Source of the DNA: Bacillota bacterium
Lineage (GTDB): Bacteria > Bacillota > Clostridia > Peptostreptococcales > Anaerovoracaceae
DNA: 38,023 nt
Assembly: GCA_016293805.1 (NCBI GenBank)
Contig: JAEDDI010000016.1
Location: 1 to 38,023 of the forward strand
Reading direction: 5' to 3'
In this document: positions 22,063 to 31,700 of the stretch, one piece after another
Position numbering within the stretch: position 1 is the first letter of the stretch
Layout: each line of letters begins with the position of its first letter
Translations under genes and position numbers: made by a program
Notes under the pieces: model-generated
What the model was told of the DNA's origin: nothing
Databases searched by the model: none
What the model saw: the letters and a program-made list of their open reading frames with translations, nothing else

Positions 22063-24396
22063 TTATCTGCGTCTGCGTTTTCTGCTGTAGCTGCTGTATT
22101 TTCTTCTGTTGAAGCGCGACTCCCGCCTGTTATTCTGCGCAAACAGATTCTTACGCTTCTTTGGCGGTGCGAAAATTGCCTTTTTCTGTTTCTCGCTAAC
22201 TCTGAACATCATGTTGGCATCTCTTCTTCTCCTTCTGAAGAAGATAATGAGAACGATGAGAATCACTATGAGAACAGGAAGGAAAATCGCTATTCTCAGA
22301 AGCCAGCCCACTTTATTCGGCTGTCTGAAGAATTCTTTTACTCCAAATTTCGATACTACTGTTTTTCTTCCTTCAGGTTTACTGTATTTCGACGACACAG
22401 TCCCCATAGAGTCTAAATACTCTGTAACAGCGTACCATGTCTTAAGTTCCCGTTTTCCATCATAAACGATATGTTTTTCGAAGTCTGTTATGACATTGCC
22501 TTCCCTGTCCTTAGGCTGTATGGACAAAAGGCCGTAGCTCTGATCTCCCACAAGCGAAAGCGACTGACACGAATACAGGTCTGTTACTACTCTGTAAAGC
22601 CTGTCGTTATCTATTTTCTGAAGATTGCTGCCGTTTCCGAGGCTGATATCCACTGCCCTGTTAAGGAAAAGTCTCCTGTCATTGACTGTATATGTCAGAC
22701 CGCTCATATAAAGCCTTGTTACCGGCATCATTTCTGATACTGTTGCATCAACCTCAGCAAGCGCTTTAAGTTCGCTTCCTGTAAGGTATGCGCTTACAAG
22801 CGGATATACGGCACTTCCGTCTGCTCCCATTCCAAGAGAAAGAATGTTGAAGGCATCTGATACTGTAACCTCACCCATAGGTATCGACGCCCTTATAACG
22901 CCGGCAGGAACAACTGCAACCGCGACTTCCTCATATTTATCGCCCTCCGCTTTCTTTACAGCGTGGATATATGAGTCTGCAAGCAGATTTCCGAGCGTAT
23001 CCTCTCCCTGCTCAAGGCCGAATTTATCTATTGATGTGAACTGTATTCTGTTCTTTGCTATAACCTCATCTGCTGAATATCCGAAAGGACCGAATACCTT
23101 TCTGTTGGCGATTCCCTTGAAGTAGTCAAGTGCCTCAAGTGTATCTTCGTCTTCTTTAACGCTTTCTTTCTCAGCGATGAGCTCATATGTGTCCATCCTG
23201 TATTCGCCTGTGGTCTTATCCTTAACAAAAGTAACATGACCTACATTTTCTGTATATGCGCCGCAAGATGCTATCACTGTATTTCCTGAAATTATCGGTT
23301 CAGGGAGCTCTGTATGACTGTGACCTGATATTATAAGGTCGATGTCAGGAACTTTCTGCGCGAGAATCTCATCTTCAGAACTTGAAGAATCCTCACTTGT
23401 TCCGCTGTGCGAAAGGCAGACTATAAGCTTGACATCTTTTTCGTTCGCCTTGATTTCTGATACTGTTTCCTTTGCTGATGCGACCTGGTCTTTGAACAGG
23501 GTTCCGCTCTCCGGAGCAAATTCGTCGGCTTCCTTGCCCATCAGTCCGAATACAGCTATTTTAATTCCGTTCTTCTTAATTACAGTGTATGTTTCTTTTA
23601 CACCATAGTCCTCAAACGCCTTCTTGAGCTTCTTTCCGTCCTCTGCAAGCTGCTCATCTGCCAGTGTGCTGTCCCAGTCCACATTGCATGCCGCAATCTG
23701 AGGAAGGTCAAAGTCATCATCTTTATTTTTCTTTACGGCGTTTTCAAGCATTGATGAAAGTCCTGACGATCTGAAATCAAACTCATGATTGCCCAGCGTT
23801 GTCACGTCATATCCGAGGTAACCCATCATCCTCAGTTCTGATGCATAATCTGTATATATTGTCTGATATATGCTTCCCTGTGAGAAATCTCCGCCGTCAA
23901 GCACAAAACTGTCTTTTCTGTAATTCTTTGAAATCCCGCTGAATATAGTCGCCATGCGGGCAAATCCGCCCTGCTCCCTTGTTTTCCCGTTTTCTGTAAT
24001 CTTGACAGAATCCATCTGAGAATGCATATCGTGGGTGAATATTATGGATATTGTTCCCTTTTCGATACTGCTTTCCAGTTCCTCTTCAGGCTCCCCGTCT
24101 GTCTGTGTGCTGCCTGAAGTCTGCTGAGTGTTTTCAGTGCTTCCTGTTGTCTTGTTTCCCGATGAAGTGGTGCCGGAGTCTGAAGACGGTTTTTTGGTTC
24201 CGGAACTTTCGCCCGATGAACTTCCGGGCTCTTCAGGGGCAGCGGGAGGTGTTTCCGGAGTTTCAGGCTCAGTCACTTCACTGCCGCCTGTTTCTCCCCC
24301 TGTTCCTTCTTCCGGTTCCGCATATGATGCAGCAGGCGCCAGCAGTGTAAGCACAATCATTATCACTGATAGTACAAGTGCAAGTTTCTTTTTCAT
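22063..24396 (-). CDS. Membrane-anchored 5'-nucleotidase-like metallophosphoesterase
   Basis: 777-residue surface protein of the UshA/CpdB class, expected to release phosphate from nucleotides or similar compounds outside the cell. Signal peptide 1-26 (AYA cut); a disordered Ser/Thr/Gly/Glu/Pro stretch (27-112); metallophosphoesterase core with THDMHSQ (replacing the common NDxHG), DGGDFSQGS, LGNHEFD and GHSHTE metal motifs; C-terminal 5'-nucleotidase domain (about 420-640); transmembrane helix (about 688-712); and a strongly basic, Arg/Lys-rich cytosolic tail. It resembles dacA in this tail design. AGGAGA site. It lies between asnS and lysK with about 20-base gaps, an odd operon partner for synthetases. 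Confidence 0.88.
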   Translation of the reverse strand: MKKKLALVLSVIMIVLTLLAPAASYAEPEEGTGGETGGSEVTEPETPETPPAAPEEPGSSSGESSGTKKPSSDSGTTSSGNKTTGSTENTQQTSGSTQTDGEPEEELESSIEKGTISIIFTHDMHSQMDSVKITENGKTREQGGFARMATIFSGISKNYRKDSFVLDGGDFSQGSIYQTIYTDYASELRMMGYLGYDVTTLGNHEFDFRSSGLSSMLENAVKKNKDDDFDLPQIAACNVDWDSTLADEQLAEDGKKLKKAFEDYGVKETYTVIKKNGIKIAVFGLMGKEADEFAPESGTLFKDQVASAKETVSEIKANEKDVKLIVCLSHSGTSEDSSSSEDEILAQKVPDIDLIISGHSHTELPEPIISGNTVIASCGAYTENVGHVTFVKDKTTGEYRMDTYELIAEKESVKEDEDTLEALDYFKGIANRKVFGPFGYSADEVIAKNRIQFTSIDKFGLEQGEDTLGNLLADSYIHAVKKAEGDKYEEVAVAVVPAGVIRASIPMGEVTVSDAFNILSLGMGADGSAVYPLVSAYLTGSELKALAEVDATVSEMMPVTRLYMSGLTYTVNDRRLFLNRAVDISLGNGSNLQKIDNDRLYRVVTDLYSCQSLSLVGDQSYGLLSIQPKDREGNVITDFEKHIVYDGKRELKTWYAVTEYLDSMGTVSSKYSKPEGRKTVVSKFGVKEFFRQPNKVGWLLRIAIFLPVLIVILIVLIIFFRRRRRDANMMFRVSEKQKKAIFAPPKKRKNLFAQNNRRESRFNRRKYSSYSRKRRRR

Positions 24397-24417
24397 CTGC
24401 TCTCTCCTTAAACTGTC

Positions 24418-25812
24418 CTAGAATTCAGCTGTTTTCGGAGTTCTAGGGAATGGTAATACATCTCTTATATTACTCATACCTGTAATGTACATGATAATCC
24501 TCTCAAATCCCAGACCATATCCGGCATGTTTTACGCTTCCGAATCTTCTGAGGTCAAGATACCACCAGTAGTCTTCCCTGGTCATGCCCATGTCTTCAAT
24601 TTTCTTAAGAAGAATATCGTATCTTTCTTCTCTCTGTGATCCGCCGATGATTTCTCCGACGCCGGGAACAAGAAGGTCTACTGCCGCAACAGTCCTGCCG
24701 TCATCGTTCATTCTCATGTAGAATGCCTTTATTTCTGCAGGATAGTCCGTAACGAATACAGGTTTTTTGAATACTTCTTCTGTTATATATCTTTCGTGCT
24801 CCGTCTGAAGATCTATACCCCATTCTACAGGGTACTGGAATTTTCGGCCTGACTTCTGAAGGATTTCAACAGCCTCTGTATATGTAACCCGCGCGAAATC
24901 CGAGTTAACAACATTGTCCAGTCTGTCCATGAGACCCTTGTCTACGAACCTGCTGAAAAATTCCATTTCTTCGGGAGCATGCTCAAGAACGTAGTTTATG
25001 ACATACTTGATCATATCCTCTGCAAGAACCATAATATCCTCAAGTTCCGCAAAAGCAATTTCAGGCTCTATCATCCAGAATTCAGATGCGTGTCTTGCCG
25101 TATTTGAATTTTCTGCTCTGAATGTAGGTCCGAATGTATATATATTTCTGAATGCGAGTGCCATTGCCTCACCTTCAAGCTGTCCGCTTACGGTAAGATT
25201 GGTAGGCTTTGCAAAGAAATCCTGCGAATAATCCACACTGCCGTCTTCATTTCTTGGAATGTCCGAAAGATTCATAGTTGTAACCTGGAACATTTCCCCT
25301 GCCCCTTCACAGTCCGAACCTGTAATTATAGGGGTGTGAACATAAACGAAGTCTCTTTCCTGGAAGAACTGATGAAGTGCATATGCCACAAGTGAACGCA
25401 CTCTGAACACTGCTGAAAACGTATTGCTTCTCGGTCTCAGATATGCTATCTCTCTAAGAAACTCCATGCTGTGTCTCTTCGGCTGAAGAGGATAGTCCGG
25501 CTCTGACGTTCCCTCGATGATAATCTCGGACGCCTTGATTTCAAAAGGCTGCTTTGCCTCAGGTGTAGGCACGCATACTCCCTTCACCTCAAGTGAAGTT
25601 GCAACATATGCCTTGGATATTTCCTCAAAATTATCTATAAATTCCTGTTCATATACAACCTGTACCGACTTGAAGAAGCTTCCGTCGTTCAGTTCTATGA
25701 ATCCGAACTTGTTTGAACTTCTGTTGTTTCTTATCCAGCCGTGGACAGTCACTTCGCGGTTTTCATATTCGGATGTGTTTCTCCACAGCTGTCTTAACGT
25801 GATATCTTTCAT
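24418..25812 (-). CDS. asnS: Asparaginyl-tRNA synthetase
   Basis: Class II synthetase that attaches asparagine to tRNA-Asn. 464 residues: N-terminal OB-fold anticodon domain (about 10-105, VTVHGWIRNNRSSNKFGFIELNDGS), then the class II catalytic core with motif 2 FRAENSNTARHASEFWMIEPE and motif 3 GYGLGFERIIMYITG. AsnRS is favoured over AspRS by overall length and the absence of the bacterial AspRS insertion. Two adjacent ATG codons exist; the second (25812) has better spacing (6 bases) to AAGGAG. Follows greA by about 60 bases holding a hairpin; precedes the nucleotidase-like gene by 21 bases. Confidence 0.95.
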   Translation of the reverse strand: MKDITLRQLWRNTSEYENREVTVHGWIRNNRSSNKFGFIELNDGSFFKSVQVVYEQEFIDNFEEISKAYVATSLEVKGVCVPTPEAKQPFEIKASEIIIEGTSEPDYPLQPKRHSMEFLREIAYLRPRSNTFSAVFRVRSLVAYALHQFFQERDFVYVHTPIITGSDCEGAGEMFQVTTMNLSDIPRNEDGSVDYSQDFFAKPTNLTVSGQLEGEAMALAFRNIYTFGPTFRAENSNTARHASEFWMIEPEIAFAELEDIMVLAEDMIKYVINYVLEHAPEEMEFFSRFVDKGLMDRLDNVVNSDFARVTYTEAVEILQKSGRKFQYPVEWGIDLQTEHERYITEEVFKKPVFVTDYPAEIKAFYMRMNDDGRTVAAVDLLVPGVGEIIGGSQREERYDILLKKIEDMGMTREDYWWYLDLRRFGSVKHAGYGLGFERIIMYITGMSNIRDVLPFPRTPKTAEF

Positions 25813-25836
25813 CATAATCTCCTTTTAAGGTTCACA

Positions 25837-25866
25837 AGAGAAGCTACAAAAAACTGCAGCTTCTCT
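25837..25866 (-). promoter_or_regulatory. Hairpin between greA and asnS
   Basis: Perfect 9-bp stem (25858-25866 with 25837-25845) with a 12-base loop that contains six T on the minus strand. No T-tract follows, so it is not a standard terminator; it stands 14 bases before the asnS ribosome site and may modulate mRNA decay or translation. Confidence 0.4.
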
Positions 25867-25875
25867 GTAAACTTT

Positions 25876-26349
25876 TTATTTCCTTATATCAAGTATCTTG
25901 TATGTTCTTACTGAATCGGGAACCTGCACTTCCACAAGTTCTCCTTTTGTTCCGCCAAGAAGTCTCTTGCCAACCGGGGAATCGTTTGATATTTTACCTT
26001 CAACCGGATCCGCTTCCGATACGCCGACAATTCTGAATTCTCTTATCTCTCCGTCTTCCATGTCTTCGATGGTTACTGTGCTTCCGACGCTTACCTTATC
26101 GTCTGTTGCATCATTTTCATTTATGATAATAGCCTTCCTGATCTTCTCTTCAAGCTGAATAATCTTGACTTCAAGTTCAGCCTGTTCATTCTTGGCTGCA
26201 TCGTATTCCGCATTTTCTGAAAGGTCTCCGTAGGAGATGGCTTCCTTGAGTTTCTCCGCTACTTCTTTTCTTCCGACCGATACTAAATGGTCTCTCTCTG
26301 CGACTATCTGGTCATACCCCTCCTGGGTTAATAAGATTTCGTCTGACAT
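25876..26349 (-). CDS. greA: Transcription elongation factor GreA
   Basis: Enters the secondary channel of RNA polymerase and stimulates cleavage of backtracked RNA. 157 residues, standard size: N-terminal coiled coil (1-75, with the tip acidic pair in GDLSENAEYDAAKNEQ) and C-terminal FKBP-like domain (80-157, VSVGSTVTI, SPVGKRLLGGTKGELVEVQVP). GGGAG ribosome site; strong promoter directly upstream. Leads a probable operon greA-asnS-nucleotidase-lysK. In many Bacillota greA is next to class II lysS; here a class I enzyme stands in the same transcript. Confidence 0.97.
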   Translation of the reverse strand: MSDEILLTQEGYDQIVAERDHLVSVGRKEVAEKLKEAISYGDLSENAEYDAAKNEQAELEVKIIQLEEKIRKAIIINENDATDDKVSVGSTVTIEDMEDGEIREFRIVGVSEADPVEGKISNDSPVGKRLLGGTKGELVEVQVPDSVRTYKILDIRK

Positions 26350-26382
26350 TTATGTTCTCCCTTCGATAAATGTAATCATAAT

Positions 26383-26411
26383 ATTATATCAAATACGCAA
26401 GATATTGTAAA
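26383..26411 (-). promoter_or_regulatory. greA operon promoter
   Basis: Minus strand -35 TTTACA (26406-26411), 17-base spacer, -10 TATAAT (26383-26388). Close to consensus, between the histidine kinase stop and greA. Confidence 0.8.
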
Positions 26412-26418
26412 CCGCATC

Positions 26419-27939
26419 TTACAGCTGCCTGTCCTCTTCCGGTATGTTCTTCAGTATTTCTTCAAGATCCACATCTCCTGTGAGCATTCCGCCGGATATT
26501 ACATCGGTTTCCTCCGGCTTGTGATCCACCTCTACTGCAGGAAGCGTGATTATGAATCGTGCTCCCTTCTCAAGATTTACAGCTTCGATGGTTCCCTTAT
26601 GCCGTTCTATTATATCCCGCGTTACGGAAAGCCCTATGCCGAAGTTGCCTCCTTCGCCTTTGTAGAATCTGTCAAATACATGCGGAAGGTCCTTCTCGCT
26701 TATTCCATTGCCGTCATCTGTAATCATTATGGTGATTTTGCCGTCCTCCACAGAACCTGTTATAGCCAGCTTCTCTTTAGCATATCTGATTCCGTTGGAC
26801 ATTACATTTCTGAGGGCTTTTGTAATCTGTTTTTCATCCCCCCTGATGTAATAGTCCCCGCCGTCAAGGCTTTCGATTATGACAGCGCCCTTCTTCTCAC
26901 CTATCACGCAGATTTCTTCTCTGCAGTCCTCTATGACGGGTCTCAGTTCTATCACCGACATATCCTCTTCATTGATCGGATTCTCATCCATTCTGGATAT
27001 ATAAAGCATCTCATCGACAAGTTCAGACATCTTCTTGCTCTCAGTAATAATTATATCTGCAGCACTCTTGTGGTCCTTGAGAACGTTTGTAGATATGCCT
27101 TCTGCATATCCCTGTATGGACATGAGCGGTGTCCTCAGCTCATGTGAAGCATTCTGGAAGATTACCTTCTGAAGCATCTGAGAAGCGGTAAGCTCATCAG
27201 ACATTCCCTCCATGTAGTCCGCAAGCTCCTTGAGTTCTGCATACTGGATTCCGGTCTTGTCACGGACTTCGTCTCCGTTCTTTATCTGTTCAAGGAACAG
27301 TCTCAGCTGGGTGATACTTCCGGCTATGTTTCTGGATATGGAAAAACCTACAAGGAATGCTATCAGGGCCGATATGCAAAGAACAAGGATAAGAACTCTG
27401 TTAACAGCATCTGTCAGTGCGTTGATTGTCGAAATATCAGTATAGATTATAACATCCTTCTTCTCGTCAGATCCTGCAACCCTGATGCTGGCTGTACTTA
27501 TACAGTAGCTCTCGTCATCAACTTCTATCTCTGTAATACCCTCGCTCAGCACCTGCTCCGTGTTGTTTCTGTAGTAATTCACGATTTTTTTCTCGGAGGC
27601 AGTCGCATATTCTGCAACATACTGGTCATCAAGAACCACCATCTGTGTTGTAACCGCGCTGTAGGTATCCCTGTATTCCTTTGTCAGAAGCTCCATCTCT
27701 GTACGAAGCTTGATCATCTTCTCGGAAGCAGGGATGAACCCTTTCTCCAGAAGTGCGTCGTACTCATTCTGAATTCTGTCAATGGCCATGTGGTATTCTT
27801 TGTAGTTGTTTATACTTCCTTCTATCTGCCTGTCTGTATACTGAATGAAAACTATATTGAACAGCAGTATCGCCGCAAGCGATACGATAGCTATCATCAG
27901 TGTCGGCATCAGAACAAGCCTGTTCCTTAGTTTTTTCAT
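26419..27939 (-). CDS. Membrane sensor histidine kinase
   Basis: 506-residue kinase of a two-component system. Transmembrane helix 1 (about 10-33), a helical external sensor (34-178), transmembrane helix 2 (180-202), HAMP linker (about 203-258), HisKA with phosphorylated His266 in NASHELRTPL, and ATPase domain with N box (RNVMSNGIRYA), DDGNGIS, FDRFYKG and FGIGLSV. A 45-residue acidic tail follows the ATPase (about 462-506), which is uncommon. Its ATG directly follows the response regulator TAA with no gap; AAGGA in the regulator's end is its ribosome site. The signal is unknown; the external part is all-helical rather than PAS/Cache. Confidence 0.94.
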   Translation of the reverse strand: MKKLRNRLVLMPTLMIAIVSLAAILLFNIVFIQYTDRQIEGSINNYKEYHMAIDRIQNEYDALLEKGFIPASEKMIKLRTEMELLTKEYRDTYSAVTTQMVVLDDQYVAEYATASEKKIVNYYRNNTEQVLSEGITEIEVDDESYCISTASIRVAGSDEKKDVIIYTDISTINALTDAVNRVLILVLCISALIAFLVGFSISRNIAGSITQLRLFLEQIKNGDEVRDKTGIQYAELKELADYMEGMSDELTASQMLQKVIFQNASHELRTPLMSIQGYAEGISTNVLKDHKSAADIIITESKKMSELVDEMLYISRMDENPINEEDMSVIELRPVIEDCREEICVIGEKKGAVIIESLDGGDYYIRGDEKQITKALRNVMSNGIRYAKEKLAITGSVEDGKITIMITDDGNGISEKDLPHVFDRFYKGEGGNFGIGLSVTRDIIERHKGTIEAVNLEKGARFIITLPAVEVDHKPEETDVISGGMLTGDVDLEEILKNIPEEDRQL

Positions 27940-28635
27940 TTACTGTTCCTTAATGGCAAGCTTGAAACCGTATCCCCATACGGTTACGATTTCAACATTG
28001 CTTCCATGCTGATTCATTTTCTTTCTTATTCTCTTGACATTATCATCTGTAACTCTTGTCTCAACCTCGCTGGTATATCCCCAGATCTTCTCAAGAAGCT
28101 CGTCTCTTGATACTGCATCTCCGCTGTTTTCCATAAGATGCTGAAGCACATTGAGCTCTGTTATAGTGAGTTTGAGGTCCTCTCCCTTGCATTTTGCAAC
28201 CTTCTGCTTAGGCATGATGACTATATCTCCGTATTCCAGCTTCTCATCATATGAGATGGCCTTGTCAAGCTCAACTCTCCTGAACATCGCCTTAACTCTC
28301 ATTGTAAGCATTACAGGGCTGAACGGTTTCGTAAAATAGTCGTCACAGCCCAGAGTGATGCCTGTAACATAATCCGCTGCAGTGTCCCTTGCTGTAAGGA
28401 TAAGGATAGGAACCGATGACTGTTTTCTGATCATGTTGCATATTGTCAGTCCGTCTGTACCAGGCATCATTACATCAAGAATTACCATATCGGAAGGTTT
28501 CTCTCTGAATCTTTCGAGAAGAGCATCGCCTGTCTCAAATACTTCTACCGTATACCCCTCCTCCTGAAGGAAAGACTGAATCAGCTGACGTATGTTCAGT
28601 TCATCGTCTGCTGCATATATTACTTTACTGTTCAT
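27940..28635 (-). CDS. OmpR/PhoB-type response regulator
   Basis: 231 residues. Receiver domain (1-120) with acidic pocket Asp10-Asp11, phosphoacceptor Asp54 in VILDVMMPGTDG and the conserved Lys in YFTKPFSP; then a winged helix DNA-binding domain (about 135-228) ending in VTVWGYGFKLA, near the VRGxGY hallmark. It pairs with the kinase read immediately after it. Targets are not indicated by the sequence; it has its own promoter and may be autoregulated. AAAGGA ribosome site. Confidence 0.95.
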   Translation of the reverse strand: MNSKVIYAADDELNIRQLIQSFLQEEGYTVEVFETGDALLERFREKPSDMVILDVMMPGTDGLTICNMIRKQSSVPILILTARDTAADYVTGITLGCDDYFTKPFSPVMLTMRVKAMFRRVELDKAISYDEKLEYGDIVIMPKQKVAKCKGEDLKLTITELNVLQHLMENSGDAVSRDELLEKIWGYTSEVETRVTDDNVKRIRKKMNQHGSNVEIVTVWGYGFKLAIKEQ

Positions 28636-28676
28636 AAATGTTTCCTTTCACTGTTTCAAATTCCATAGATATATAA

Positions 28677-28705
28677 ATTATACAGTACTACCGTCATATT
28701 TTCAA
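28677..28705 (-). promoter_or_regulatory. Promoter of the two-component operon
   Basis: Minus strand -35 TTGAAA (28700-28705), 17-base spacer, -10 TATAAT (28677-28682); start near 28670. Confidence 0.75.
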
Positions 28706-28717
28706 ACTAAACCGTGC

Positions 28718-31700
28718 TCAAATCCACTCATATCTGCAGTCTTCAAATCCGGTGTCAAATCTGCATATGCCTCTGCATCTGCAGTATGTGCATGAAGTTC
28801 TGTCTCTTCCGTTCTTTTTCGGTGCCGGCGATATTTCTCCTGATACAATTCCATCACAGAGTTCCTTTATCTTTTCGTCAACCTGCCGCATAAGCTCACT
28901 GAACCTGTCAGGTTCAAACAGTCTGTCATCCGATGTTCCGGCAATTCCGTCCTTTCCGTTTCTGAGATACAATATATCAGAATAACCTGTGAAATCGCCT
29001 GCAATGGAATTAATTGCAACAGGATCGTTGACTACTGCGCCCTCCAGTTTGTAATCCTTAAGTGACACACCGCCCTCCTGGCTGCCTGTAAGTTCCCTGC
29101 CGGCCTCTCTTATCTTGAAATAGAACACACCTGCAGGCTTTCTCTCAATATTCTTGTACTGAAGGCCCGCCTTGAGATATATCATCAGCTGAAGTTTCCA
29201 TCCTGCTTTTGCCTCTGCACTTGAGAATGTATCATTTCCTGTCTTGTAGTCTATAATCTTAATGCTCTCATCAGGAAGCACATCTATTCTGTCGATTATA
29301 CCCTCTATATATATTCTGCCCGCATCGGTATCGACTTCTACAGGCGGTATTTTTCTTCCCTCTCCGAATCTTTCTTCAAACGCCGCCTCCTTGACCCTGC
29401 CTCGCCGCATCTGAGAAACGAGAATCCATCCTGCCTCCCTGACTATTTTGGCAAGCCTCTGCGTCCTGTATTTTTCTTCATTCGAAAAAGAAAGCAGGCC
29501 CTGGGAATATCCTTCGGATTCAGCCTCGATAATTCTGCTCATCATTGAGTCAAATTCCTCTTCTGTTACGGTCATCCACCTGGAATTCTCACCGGTCAGA
29601 GGAACCCCCTCTTCTGTCAGTTCCTTCGACATTTCCATGAGTATATGATGATACACATCACCTATTTCTCTTCCTGCCATCTCAAACACTCTTCTCTCTT
29701 TCGGTGAAAGGCCGTAGGAAATGAAGAAATCAAAAGGACATCTTCCATATTTTTCAAGGCCTGAAGGAGAAAGTTTGAGAGTATCTCTCCCCTTCATATA
29801 AAGGGGAAGCACCTTTTTTCTGTCAGCCCTGTCTATTTTTGCACTGTAAAACAGTCCATTTTCAATAATGTCAAGTGAATGTCTGCTGTTTTCCCTGAAC
29901 CAGCCTGCTGCCTGGCAAAACACATCGTCGACAGGTCTTCCCTCAGCTCCATCGCGAAGAGCAGATGCCAGATGCTCAAGAGTGCTTTCAGGACCTGAAA
30001 TCATATCTATGGGATTTCCGCTGTTGAAGATATCAGGCTCAGCCTTAAGCCCCGGGAAAATACCTCTCAGCGTTGATATGAGTGGTGACGGCTTGACAGC
30101 ACCTCCCGAAATGTCAACAAGGGAAGTTCCTATCCAGAGATATTCAGACGGGGCCGAGAATGTTCTGTATATTCCCAGAGCTTCCTCGCTGTCTCTGACT
30201 CTGTCAAGTCTGACAATGCTGATGTCTTTTTCCGCCAGTGCCTCCAGTTCATCATTGTTCAGGAGTTCCTGCGATGAAGAGTTCATCGGAAGAGATCCCT
30301 CGTCTGCCGACATGACAACAAGAGCCCTTATCCTGCCGAGTCTGCTCCTCTGGCATGTACCGACACTGACGCCGTCAGCAGTCTGCGGAATGATTCCCGT
30401 CTGAGCCTGCTCTATTCCGGCCTCAAGAAGTTTCAGCAAATCACCGTTTCGGCATTCGTTTTCTCCGGTCAGTTCATCTATCTGAAGCAGCAGATCTGCA
30501 AGAATGTTCCATATCTGAGAAGTATGAGCCGCTTCATCTGTATATCCGTTTTCAGTCAGTCTCTCAACCTCCTTCTTAATCTTGCCCGGAATATCCATCT
30601 TATCGGTCATGAACCTGTACAGAGCTCTTACTCTCTTTCCTGTTTTACGGTCCTTCTTAAAATCCTCTTCAAATTCACTGAGAATTTCCATAAGACGTCT
30701 TCTGGTATCCTCCAGTGAAGCAAACTCTTCAGGTGAATACTCATCCTGCCCCATTGTAAATTCTTTCCGCCATGAGCTTCCTCTTATCCTGTATCTGAGA
30801 ACATAGTTCTCAAGTTCTTCAATTTCGTTTCTTTCAAATTCTGTCAGGCCCGTCTTGAGCATGCTGAATATATGTCTGTTGTCATATCCTTCTGAAACGG
30901 TCCCAAGAGCCGAGATCACAAACGTCACAATGCGGTTTTCCCATATGTTCTTCTTGGCATCCACAAAAAGAGGAATACCGTATCTTGAGAACACCCTCGA
31001 TATTGCAGGCAGATCTTTTTCCATGCTGTTGCATATCAGCGCTATTTCACTGTATCTGAGACCCCTGTCCCGTACCAGCCCTGTAATATATGCCGCTGCG
31101 CTTTCAGCCTCTCCGTATTTCGATCCGGCACTGACCAGGGTTATGCCCTCACACTCCTGCGATGTTCTGTATGGCATGCTGTAAAGCTCTCTCTCAAGGT
31201 GAGCAAGCGCACTGCTTCTCTTTCTTTCGTATCCTGTTATCTTTTCCGAAACAGCATCACTGCCTGCCTCTTTCGCAAGCTCTGAAATCCTCCTCATGAG
31301 GCACTCTGTAAGAGCAAAAAGATCATCGTCTCTTCCTCCCCTTCCTGCGGTCACGACAAAATTCACCTGAGGACATACGGCAATCAGCTGACGCAGCACA
31401 TCGCAGTTCTTTTCTGTTAACGTGTCAAAACCATATACCCAGAACACTCTCTCCTTAAGCCAGCTGCAGTCTTTCATTCTTTCAGTGACAGTGTCTATGA
31501 AATTCTCGCTGTCTATGTATTTGCCGGATAGAGCGCTCTCATACTCTCCGTAGATTATAACAAGATCAGTCAGTTTCATGTAAAGAAGACTGTTTCTGTC
31601 CACACTTTCACATATGGCTGCCAGGTCATCGCATGTTATGTTGTTCTGCCTTATCTGGGCCAGAAAGTTATTTACCATCTCGATAAATCCCGGCATCCTG

